A DNA stretch of 11,832 bases from an uncultured Bacteroidales bacterium. Its GTDB lineage: Bacteria > Bacteroidota > Bacteroidia > Bacteroidales > UBA932. The DNA lies in the NCBI GenBank assembly GCA_945983015.1, contig CAMFSN010000050.1, forward strand, positions 1 to 11,832, in the 5' to 3' direction. The notes beneath the pieces are model-generated. The model made no database searches and had not been told where the DNA came from. It was given only the letters and a program-made list of their open reading frames with translations. Positions within the stretch are counted from its first letter, which is position 1, and each line of letters opens with the position of its first letter. Shown here in pieces: positions 1 through 5,028 of the stretch. The position numbers were made by a program, and so were the translations under genes.

Positions 1-1
1 T

Positions 2-352
2 GTCCTGACCGTTCTGGCGGACAAAACTGCGGAAGTAGTATTTGGTCTCAGGGTCGAGGCCGGTGATTGCCGCTGTATAGTTGTAAGAAGCATCGGCATC
101 GGTCGACTCGATTGTCGTAGAATTGGACGGCAGGATACCGGCGGACTTCGAATACTGGAAGCCGAATTTCAGGTCTGAGGCAACGGAGGAAACGAGATTC
201 GCCTTGCCAGCCAGTACTGCGCTGATTGCCGAAACATTCTTCGCCTCTAGGGAGATACCTGCCACATGGACAATCTTATCCCCACCATTCTCTTCCGGCG
301 TGCAGGCCAACAGCAGCGACAGTGCGGCAATGGCAAACAGATACTTTTTCAT
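2..352 (-). CDS. Exported lipoprotein with Ig/FN3-like domain, N-terminal part only
   Basis: The gene runs off the left edge, and 117 codons are visible. The product starts MKKYLFAIAALSLLLAC, a signal peptide with lipobox LLAC and the lipidated cysteine at residue 17. This points to a lipoprotein anchored in the envelope, probably on the outer membrane or cell surface as is common in Bacteroidota. Residues about 28-115 look like a beta-sandwich repeat of the Ig/FN3 kind: they end in GLDPETKYYFRSFVRQ, the 'L.P.T.YYFR' strand motif frequent in Bacteroidales surface lipoproteins. The start is the ATG at 350-352, directly before the signal peptide, with a promoter-like sequence just upstream. The C-terminus and thus the function are unknown. 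It is divergent from the tRNA gene and shows no operon partner here. Confidence 0.8.
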   Translation of the reverse strand, partial: MKKYLFAIAALSLLLACTPEENGGDKIVHVAGISLEAKNVSAISAVLAGKANLVSSVASDLKFGFQYSKSAGILPSNSTTIESTDADASYNYTAAITGLDPETKYYFRSFVRQNGQD

Positions 353-371
353 ATATGCAATCATTAGCGGT

Positions 372-403
372 CAAAGTTCGGTAGTATTCGGCAGAATAAC
401 AAA
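372..403 (-). promoter_or_regulatory. Bacteroidota-type promoter of the lipoprotein gene
   Basis: Read on the minus strand, TTTG (403-400) is followed by a 20-nt spacer and GAACTTTG (379-372). This is one base off the -7 consensus TAnnTTTG. Transcription would start near 365, giving a leader of about 13 nt before the ATG at 352. Spacing and position fit well. The -7 mismatch keeps this moderate. Confidence 0.5.
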
Positions 404-560
404 TAAATTTTGACCACGTTTTAACCACAACTTACAACAATCGGCCACATTTGGTCACCTTTTTCGAGTATTATTTCAACTCACCGCTTGAGATATAAAT
501 CTTCGATAGTTCCCGATATGGCCATACTCGTCCGAGGCACTTAAAATTTTTGAAGAAAAT

Positions 561-592
561 TTTGTAATTTTCAAAAAAAGCATCTATCTTTG
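561..592 (+). promoter_or_regulatory. Bacteroidota-type promoter of tRNA-Gly
   Basis: TTTG at 561-564, a 20-nt spacer, then TATCTTTG at 585-592, which matches the -33/-7 consensus (TTTG, TAnnTTTG) exactly. The tRNA begins at 603, about 10 nt after the -7 element, so the 5' leader would be only a few nucleotides. AT-rich A- and T-tracts precede it (541-580), as expected for a strong stable-RNA promoter. Confidence 0.85.
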
Positions 593-602
593 CATTCCCA
601 TC

Positions 603-678
603 GCGGAAATAGCTCAGTTGGTAGAGCGCAACCTTGCCAAGGTTGAGGTCGCGGGTCCGAGCCCCGTTTTCCGCTCCA
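603..678 (+). tRNA. tRNA-Gly (anticodon GCC), CCA encoded
   Basis: A full cloverleaf can be drawn. The acceptor stem is GCGGAAA (603-609) with TTTCCGC (668-674). The D arm is GCTC/GAGC with loop AGTTGGTA. The anticodon stem CAACC/GGTTG (629-633/641-645) carries loop TTGCCAA, so the anticodon GCC is at 636-638. The T stem is GCGGG/CCCGT (651-655/663-667), the discriminator base is T675 and CCA is encoded at 676-678. It decodes GGC and GGU. One oddity is that the T loop reads TCCGAGC, so position 55 is C instead of the nearly universal U. The gene is transcribed alone from its own promoter and ends in a hairpin terminator. Its last three bases start the 86-bp repeat described separately. Confidence 0.97.
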
Positions 679-762
679 AGCCTCAGCACATCGCTGAGGT
701 TTTTTTATGCACTAAGGCCACCATCCCGCGACCTAAACAGTATAATTGACATTTTTCGGTGG
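676..762 (+). repeat. 86-bp direct repeat, copy 1 (tRNA CCA end, terminator and flank)
   Basis: This stretch recurs at 1175-1260 with about ten substitutions and two single-base indels. The first 24 bp (CCAAG plus the terminator stem-loop) and a 30-bp block (727-756, ending TTGACATTTTT) are identical in both copies. Between those blocks the copies differ. It begins exactly at the encoded CCA of tRNA-Gly and includes the terminator. A duplicated tRNA 3' edge is typical of integration-site or segmental duplication scars, but only 3 tRNA bases are included here. Confidence 0.85.
681..706 (+). terminator. Intrinsic terminator of tRNA-Gly
   Basis: The 7-bp stem CCTCAGC/GCTGAGG (681-687/693-699) with loop ACATC is followed by seven T. 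It lies 2 nt after the encoded CCA, so it ends the tRNA transcript. A second, near-identical copy lies at 1180-1204. Confidence 0.9.
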
Positions 763-1079
763 TTTTCCCCTTTTTCCTTTTACATCAAGGGTCCACGGTG
801 AGTAAAAAGGCCGATTTGCTCACGGGACAGGGTTTTCAGGAGTCATCGGTGAGTAAAAACCTCAATTTACTCACGGAACCCGTCTTCCAAGGCCCATCGG
901 TGAGTAAAAAAGCGGTTTTGCTCACGGCATAGTGTTTTCAGATCCCATCGGTGAGTAAAAAGGCCGATTTGCTCACGGAATCTGACAAAGATCAGCTGAG
1001 CTTGCACCGGAGGCTCTCGGAAGAAGCTGTCATCAACTTCATAAAATGGTACCTATGCTTTAACGATGAGAAGAGATGA
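750..1079 (+). pseudogene. Possible decayed ORF with 17-residue tandem repeats
   Basis: The frame containing GTG at 798 is open from 750 (after TGA 747-749) except for one TAG in the third repeat unit (936-938), and ends at TGA 1077-1079. The four 51-bp units translate as VSKKADLLTGQGFQESS, VSKNLNLLTEPVFQGPS, VSKKAVLLTA*CFQIPS and VSKKADLLT. A non-repeated tail of about 33 residues follows, including DQLSLHRRLSEEAVINFIKW. Several differences between units are synonymous (TTG/TTA, TTT/TTC, CAG/CAA, AAG/AAA, GCC/GCG), and the stop sits where unit 1 has CAG, one C-to-T change. No ATG is present; GTG codons at 759, 798 or 849 could serve. I do not recognise the family. Alternatively this is a non-coding minisatellite whose period happens to be a multiple of three. 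Confidence 0.35.
798..976 (+). repeat. Four tandem 51-bp units, each with a 26-nt hairpin
   Basis: Units start at 798, 849, 900 and 951, so the period is exactly 51 bp. Each opens with a 26-nt hairpin: stem GTGAGTAAA with TTTGCTCAC (TTTACTCAC in unit 2) around a variable 8-nt loop. The hairpins of units 1 and 4 are identical. The next 25 nt are less conserved but related, sharing an initial GG, a TTTTCAG-like core and a final CATCG. Unit 4 diverges right after its hairpin. The sixth stem pair is T-G in three units and T-A in unit 2, so pairing holds in plus-strand RNA. Confidence 0.9.
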
Positions 1080-1115
1080 GAAGAGAAGAGAAGAGAAAAA
1101 AAGAAGAAGAGAAAA
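1078..1115 (+). repeat. GA-rich purine tract
   Basis: There are 38 uninterrupted purines on the plus strand, built largely from GAGAA/AGAAG steps. They are preceded by a similar tract with two interrupting T (1065-1077). This is simple-sequence DNA just after the stop of the repeat ORF. The short ORF that reads through it is highly charged and not credible as a gene. Confidence 0.8.
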
Positions 1116-1151
1116 TAGACTCGTCACACCGACCATAAATGTCAAGGTCAT

Positions 1152-1259
1152 CAACCATAAATGTCTATTTTACCCCAAGCCTCAGCACATCGCTGAGGTT
1201 TTTTATACCCCAGGGCCTCCATTACGCGACCTAAACAGTATAATTGACATTTTTGGTTG
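1152..1259. repeat. Imperfect 14-bp inverted repeats around the second terminator copy
   Basis: CAACCATAAATGTC (1152-1165) is the reverse complement of GACATTTTTGGTTG (1246-1259) at 13 of 14 positions. The ends enclose the repeated terminator and flank, about 108 bp in total. A further direct copy of ACCATAAATGTC lies at 1132-1143. This could be the outline of a tiny non-autonomous element or a chance pairing of AT-rich DNA. No target-site duplication is evident. Confidence 0.4.
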
Positions 1260-1260
1260 G
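1175..1260 (+). repeat. 86-bp direct repeat, copy 2
   Basis: This is the second copy of 676-762, offset by 499 bp. It opens with CCAAG and the same terminator hairpin, and carries the identical 30-bp block at 1225-1254. No tRNA body precedes it, so whatever transcription unit its terminator once ended is gone or unrecognised. After 1260 similarity to the sequence following copy 1 stops. Confidence 0.85.
1180..1204 (+). terminator. Orphan intrinsic terminator (copy of the tRNA-Gly terminator)
   Basis: The stem-loop CCTCAGC-ACATC-GCTGAGG followed by six T is identical in the stem to the terminator at 681-706. There is no intact gene directly upstream on the plus strand. It would stop transcription that reads through the repeat array. 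Confidence 0.8.
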
Positions 1261-1292
1261 AGAAACCATATATAAGTTATTGATATATTTAT

Positions 1293-1324
1293 TGAGGGCG
1301 ACTAATTGAACTTAGCCGCCCTCA
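1293..1324 (-). terminator. Hairpin downstream of the DUF2147 gene
   Basis: GAGGGCG (1294-1300) pairs with CGCCCTC (1317-1323). After one mismatch the stem continues with CTAA/TTAG (1302-1305/1312-1315) around a 6-nt loop. It lies about 25 nt past the DUF2147 stop and is the likely 3' end of the minus-strand operon. No clear T-run follows on the minus strand, so intrinsic termination is uncertain and it may act as a processing or stability hairpin. Confidence 0.6.
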
Positions 1325-1348
1325 TTGTATTTGATTTAGATTTTAGAA

Positions 1349-1777
1349 TTATTCCTTTACTCTATACCAATCCATCTTACGACCGATAAGGCCTTTCTTG
1401 TCAAGGGAACCGGTAACTTTAAGGACATCCCCGTTTACCTTCATATTACAGAAATAAGTCTTTCCGGAACCCGGGTCATAAATATTCCCCTTAACATACT
1501 TATCGCCTTCCTTTACCAGGCCCTCAAGCATATTCAAGCCCAGAACCTGACGAGAACGAAGCTTAGGGTCAGGATTAGCGAGATCCTTTAAAGGATTCCC
1601 TTCAGCGTCATTAGGCTCAGCCAGCCATACTATCTTTCCATTATAGTTGTCGCCATTCTTATAGACTTCAACGATAGCGCTGCCATCTTCCAATTTCCAT
1701 TTTCCGATAACATCCTGAGCCAGGGCAGCTACGCCACAAAGTGCTAAAGCTGCAAGAGTACAAATTAACTTTTTCAT
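1349..1777 (-). CDS. Exported DUF2147 family protein
   Basis: The product has 142 residues. An N-terminal signal peptide (about 1-20, MKKLICTLAALALCGVAALA) directs it to the periplasm. The mature part matches the DUF2147 pattern: an early 'GKWKLEDGSAIVEVYKNG' region at 25-42, the strand NGKIVWL at 46-52, then the hallmark GNIYDPGSGKTYFC at 97-110 and a C-terminal GRKMDWYRV. The fold is a small beta-barrel reminiscent of lipocalins, and the molecular function of the family is unknown. It follows pheS by 23 nt on the same strand and is likely cotranscribed with it. That intergenic sequence is AT-rich and might hold a weak promoter. A stem-loop at 1293-1324 follows the gene. The start is the ATG immediately before the signal peptide. 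Confidence 0.9.
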   Translation of the reverse strand: MKKLICTLAALALCGVAALAQDVIGKWKLEDGSAIVEVYKNGDNYNGKIVWLAEPNDAEGNPLKDLANPDPKLRSRQVLGLNMLEGLVKEGDKYVKGNIYDPGSGKTYFCNMKVNGDVLKVTGSLDKKGLIGRKMDWYRVKE

Positions 1778-1800
1778 ACGTTGAAAATTTATAATAATAT

Positions 1801-2838
1801 TTACACCTCCAGAGAGGTATTAAACTCCCTAAGGAAGCGAAGATCATTCTCAAAATAGTGACGCAGATCATTCACCTGCCACTTCAGCATAGCGATTCTC
1901 TCCAATCCCATTCCGAAAGCAAAGCCGCTGTACTTCTTACTGTCTATCCCCGAGGCCTCCAGCACATTAGGATCCACCATACCACAACCCATAATTTCCA
2001 ACCAGCCGGTACCCTTGCAGATATTACAGCCCTTGCCGTGACAGATATTACAGCTCACGTCCACCTCAGCGGAAGGTTCCGTGAATGGGAAGTAACTTGG
2101 CCTCATACGAATCTGAGTCTGAGGACCAAACATCTCCCTGGCAAAAAGCAGAATGGCCTGCTTAAGATCGGCGAAAGTCACATTCTCGTCTATATACAAG
2201 CCCTCTATCTGATGGAAAATACAGTGAGCGCGGGCGCTGATAGCCTCATTACGGAAAACTCTTCCCGGGCATACCACCCTGATAGGCAGAGGCATAGTCT
2301 CCATAGCCCGAACCTGCACGCAGGAGGTGTGAGTGCGAAGAAGCAGAGGATTCAGATGACCGGCGGAGATAAAGAAAGTATCCTGCATATCACGGGCAGG
2401 ATGGTTAGCCGGGAAGTTAAGTGCCTCAAATACGTGGTGGTCGTCCTCTATCTCAGGACCCTCAGCCACATCGTAGCCAAATTTGCGGAAGATGTTCACT
2501 ATCTCCTCCCTGACGATACTTACCGGATGACGGGAGCCAAGTTCCAATTCATCCCCAGGCATAGTCAGGTCTTCACTCGCTTCCAGAGCGGCTCCAGCCT
2601 CATCCAAAGCGGCTTTCAACTCCTCTATCTTAGCGATGGCAACCTGCTTGAGTTCGTTAAGAGGCTTGCCGAACTCCCTCTTCGAATCCTTATCCACGTT
2701 ACGGAATTCCTCAAACAGAGCCGTAATCTCCCCCTTCTTTCCCAAATACTTGATCCTAGCCTCCTCGACCATCTTCAAAGAATTGCATTTCAGGGTATTA
2801 AGTTCCCCGATGAGTCTTTCTATATCTTCGCGTTTCAT
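1801..2838 (-). CDS. pheS: Phenylalanine-tRNA ligase alpha subunit
   Basis: The product has 345 residues, the normal length for bacterial PheS. It is the catalytic subunit of the cytoplasmic alpha2-beta2 enzyme that charges tRNA-Phe. Residues 1-90 form the N-terminal coiled-coil arm that grips tRNA. The class II core follows from GSRHPVSIV (101 on), with HTSCVQVRAM at 170-179, motif 2 FRNE at 195-198 in VFRNEAISARAHCIFHQIEG, the substrate loop GCGMVDPNVL at 284-293 and motif 3 GMGLER at 309-314. Residues 263-274 carry CNICHGKGCNIC, four cysteines spaced like a zinc ribbon; as I recall, such an insertion is usual in Bacteroidota PheS and absent from the E. coli enzyme. pheT is not in the window. 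The gene starts 3 nt after the stop of the small exported protein gene, so the two are almost certainly cotranscribed. Confidence 0.98.
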   Translation of the reverse strand: MKREDIERLIGELNTLKCNSLKMVEEARIKYLGKKGEITALFEEFRNVDKDSKREFGKPLNELKQVAIAKIEELKAALDEAGAALEASEDLTMPGDELELGSRHPVSIVREEIVNIFRKFGYDVAEGPEIEDDHHVFEALNFPANHPARDMQDTFFISAGHLNPLLLRTHTSCVQVRAMETMPLPIRVVCPGRVFRNEAISARAHCIFHQIEGLYIDENVTFADLKQAILLFAREMFGPQTQIRMRPSYFPFTEPSAEVDVSCNICHGKGCNICKGTGWLEIMGCGMVDPNVLEASGIDSKKYSGFAFGMGLERIAMLKWQVNDLRHYFENDLRFLREFNTSLEV

Positions 2839-2841
2839 ATC

Positions 2842-3240
2842 CTATCTGTTCTTTTTTTCCTGTCTTTTATCCCTTGATTTCTTATCTCGGGCAGCTCCCT
2901 GCTTAAGATACTTGTTCCACTGCTCCTCGTTAAGCACCTTACGGAAGGAATTATACATCTGCTCGTTCCACTTGTCTTGAACCTGGATATAGATATCCGA
3001 ATTTTCAACCTTGGCCTTGCTCTTGCTCTCCAATTCCTTCATCATGGCCCCATAGTCGTGAGTCATAATGGAATCCAGATAAAAGACCTGCCAATACTCC
3101 AGCTCCAAGGTCTGTTCGTACTTCTCCAGCATAGTCTCTATGCTCTCCCGCAGTTTCTTTTCCTGATCCTCGGGACTCTGCTGCTGCGCCATCAGCGGCA
3201 CAGATAAGGCCAATGCTAATGCCAAACAAAAATATTTCAT
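2842..3240 (-). CDS. Small exported helical protein, unknown function
   Basis: The product has 132 residues from the ATG at 3238-3240. An in-frame ATG further upstream (3276) would add 12 residues ahead of a good signal peptide and would lie upstream of the predicted promoter, so it is rejected. The signal peptide is MKYFCLALALALSVPLMA, with cleavage before QQQ. The mature part is predicted all-helical: residues 24-75 are rich in E and K (SPEDQEKKLRESIETMLEKY), a middle stretch reads LELEYWQVFYLDSIM, then VLNEEQWNKYLKQG, and the tail is very basic (KKSRDKRQEKKNR). The size, export and the 'LNEEQW' helix recall Spy/CpxP-like periplasmic proteins, but I see no convincing repeat of their LTxxQ motif. 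It is the first gene of the pheS operon, with a 3-nt gap to pheS. Confidence 0.85.
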   Translation of the reverse strand: MKYFCLALALALSVPLMAQQQSPEDQEKKLRESIETMLEKYEQTLELEYWQVFYLDSIMTHDYGAMMKELESKSKAKVENSDIYIQVQDKWNEQMYNSFRKVLNEEQWNKYLKQGAARDKKSRDKRQEKKNR

Positions 3241-3248
3241 TAGATTTG
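3241..3248 (+). promoter_or_regulatory. Putative -7 element for the C69 dipeptidase gene
   Basis: TAGATTTG matches TAnnTTTG and lies 40 nt before the dipeptidase ATG, giving a predicted start near 3255 and a leader of about 34 nt. No clear TTTG lies 19-22 nt upstream. It abuts the start codon of the divergent small exported protein. Confidence 0.4.
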
Positions 3249-3263
3249 CGTTCAAAACGAAGG

Positions 3264-3271
3264 CAAAAATA
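3264..3271 (-). promoter_or_regulatory. Putative -7 element for the exported protein-pheS-DUF2147 operon
   Basis: On the minus strand TATTTTTG matches TAnnTTTG exactly, 23 nt before the ATG at 3240. The region about 20 nt upstream is T-rich but lacks an exact TTTG. The implied leader is about 16-18 nt. This element supports the shorter start of the exported protein. Confidence 0.5.
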
Positions 3272-3288
3272 AACAATTATCAAATAAA

Positions 3289-4980
3289 ATGAAAAAGCTG
3301 AGCATTTTTATCGCCTCACTCTTACTTCTGAGCACAAGCATTTCAGAAGCCTGCACGAACATCATCGTAAGTCGCGGAGCCAGCAAGGACGGCTCTTGTA
3401 TGATTTCCTATGCCGCCGATTCACATTGGCTCTATGGAGAACTCTACTTCCATCCCAGAGCAGACCATAAGGCAGGCAGCCCGCTGCAAATAGTCGAATG
3501 GGACAGCCAAAAGCCGCTGGGCAGCATCAGTCAGATAGGCCACACTTACCAGACAATGGGCAATATGAACGAGCATCAGCTCATCATAGCCGAAACCACC
3601 TGGGGAGGTCGCGAGAGCCAAATCAATCCTAAGGGCATAATGGACTACGGCTCCCTTATCTATATAGCCCTTCAGCGCTGCCGTACTGCCCGCGAAGCCA
3701 TAGCCTGCATAGTAGAGCTGGCTAACACTTACGGATATCCGTCCGAAGGAGAGAGCTTTTCCATCGCCGACACCCAGGAGGCCTGGGTAATGGATCTGGT
3801 AGGGAAAGGCGAAGAAAAAGGCATAGTGTGGGTGGCCCGCCGCATCCCTGACGGATACATCTGCGCCCACGCAAACCAGGCCCGCATCTGCCGCTTCCCT
3901 CTGAATGATCCGGAAAACTGCCTCTACGCTCCCGACGTTATCGACTACGCCCGCAAGATGGGCTGGTTCGAGGGAAAAGACGAGGAATTCAGCTTCCGTG
4001 CCGCCTACAATCCTATGGATTTCGGTGGGGCCAGGGGCTGCGAAGCCCGCGCCTGGTCTGCGTTCAACATACTCTGCGACGGCGTCTTCACCTATGAAAA
4101 GGAAGGCCAATTGGTATCCGAACCCGCCGCCAACTATCTTCAGCACGTGATGGGCTACGAGCTCGATGGCGAAATGCCTCTCTTCGTAAAACCTTCCCGC
4201 AAGCTCAGCGTCAAAGACGTGGCAGATGCGATGAGAGACCACTACGAGGGGACTCCTATGGATATGAGAGTGGATGCCGGCGCCGGCGGGAATGCCTGCC
4301 CATACCGTTGGAGACCTATGTACTTCGAAGTGGATGGAAAGTCCTACCTTAACGAAAGGGCCATAGCCACCCAGCAGACCGGCTTCTGGTTCGTGGCTCA
4401 ATCCAGAGGAAATCTGCCTCGTGAGGTGGGTGCACTCATATGGTTCGGAACGGATGATGCCGCCACTTCCTACCTGACACCTTGCTATATCAACTCCAGC
4501 CGTGTTCCTCACTGCTTTGAGGTGGGAAACGGAGACCTGCTGCACTACTCCCCTAGCTCTGCCTTCTGGATCTGCAACCGCATAGCCCAGGCTTGCTACA
4601 AGATGTATGATCAGATGGAGCCGATAGTAAGAAAGGAAATAGACCTCTGGGAGAATTGGCAGATAGAGGAAAGGATTCCTGCTATGGACAGCAGGCTCTG
4701 CGCACTTTTGGAAAAAGGCAAGCACAAAAAAGCCATAAGGGAGATGACTAAGTTCAGCTGCGAAAGCGCAGATGAGATTTTCGAGAAATGGGTAGAACTA
4801 GATCAGCTGCTTTTAGTGAAATTCATAGACGGCAACGTCAAGGCTCAAAATGAAGACGGGAGTTTCCGTCATAGCGAGTATAGTGAGGGCATCCCTGACG
4901 GATTGAGCCAACCTGGTTATACTGAGCGCTTTAAGCGTGCCATAGTGGAGGACCACGGAGCCGTTTTGGAAGTGAAATAA
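3289..4980 (+). CDS. Exported C69-family dipeptidase
   Basis: The product has 563 residues. It belongs to peptidase family C69 (PF03577), N-terminal-nucleophile hydrolases that cleave dipeptides. The signal peptide MKKLSIFIASLLLLSTSISEA ends directly before Cys22, and CTNIIVSRGASKDGS is the family N-terminus: cleavage by signal peptidase would expose the cysteine as the catalytic nucleophile. Further family blocks are YAADSHWLYGEL (41-52), MGNMNEHQLIIAETTWGGRE (90-109), IMDYGSLIYIALQR (117-130), SFSIADTQEAWVMDLVG (156-172) and VWVARRIPDGYICAHANQAR (180-199). It should act in the periplasm or at the outer surface on small peptides, such as those from host or diet protein. It stands alone on the plus strand, divergent from the pheS operon; the next gene has its own promoter. 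Confidence 0.93.
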   Translation: MKKLSIFIASLLLLSTSISEACTNIIVSRGASKDGSCMISYAADSHWLYGELYFHPRADHKAGSPLQIVEWDSQKPLGSISQIGHTYQTMGNMNEHQLIIAETTWGGRESQINPKGIMDYGSLIYIALQRCRTAREAIACIVELANTYGYPSEGESFSIADTQEAWVMDLVGKGEEKGIVWVARRIPDGYICAHANQARICRFPLNDPENCLYAPDVIDYARKMGWFEGKDEEFSFRAAYNPMDFGGARGCEARAWSAFNILCDGVFTYEKEGQLVSEPAANYLQHVMGYELDGEMPLFVKPSRKLSVKDVADAMRDHYEGTPMDMRVDAGAGGNACPYRWRPMYFEVDGKSYLNERAIATQQTGFWFVAQSRGNLPREVGALIWFGTDDAATSYLTPCYINSSRVPHCFEVGNGDLLHYSPSSAFWICNRIAQACYKMYDQMEPIVRKEIDLWENWQIEERIPAMDSRLCALLEKGKHKKAIREMTKFSCESADEIFEKWVELDQLLLVKFIDGNVKAQNEDGSFRHSEYSEGIPDGLSQPGYTERFKRAIVEDHGAVLEVK

Positions 4981-4998
4981 AAAATTTACTTATCTTTG
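4965..4998 (+). promoter_or_regulatory. Promoter of the spt-SDR-malQ run
   Basis: TTTG at 4965-4968, inside the end of the dipeptidase gene, is followed by a 22-nt spacer and TATCTTTG at 4991-4998, an exact match to TAnnTTTG. The start would be near 5005, giving a leader of about 24 nt to the ATG at 5029. The spacer is 1-2 nt longer than usual. Confidence 0.75.
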
Positions 4999-5028
4999 CG
5001 GCGTACAAAAATCTAAACCTATTTAAAA

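Noticed and set aside
471..689. Minus-strand ORF of 72 codons
   Set aside because: It is antisense to tRNA-Gly, its promoter and terminator. The NGARTRDLNLGKVALYQLSYF stretch is the familiar artefact of translating a tRNA gene backwards.
741..751. TATAAT and TTGACA as a sigma70 promoter
   Set aside because: They overlap in the wrong order, and Bacteroidota use TTTG/TAnnTTTG elements. The same string recurs at 1240-1250 as part of the direct repeat.
798..976. CRISPR array (26-nt repeats with 25-nt spacers)
   Set aside because: The 'repeats' vary internally in their loops, the 'spacers' are clearly related to each other, and no cas genes or leader are present.
676..1260. Full integrative element at tRNA-Gly
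   Set aside because: No integrase, transposase or cargo gene lies between the direct repeats, so only a remnant or non-autonomous unit can be claimed.
1066..1275. Plus-strand ORF of 69 codons
   Set aside because: It starts in the GA tract (MRRDEKRREEKKRRR) and runs through a terminator and non-coding repeats; its composition is low-complexity and it has no start signals.
1858..2877. Long plus-strand ORF of 339 codons
   Set aside because: It is the complement of pheS, which has full family motifs; the product has no recognisable domain.
3241..3276. Upstream start for the small exported protein
   Set aside because: It would place 12 residues before an excellent signal peptide and start upstream of the predicted transcription start.
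3421..4725. Long minus-strand ORF of 434 codons
   Set aside because: It is the shadow of the C69 dipeptidase gene, produced by its codon bias.
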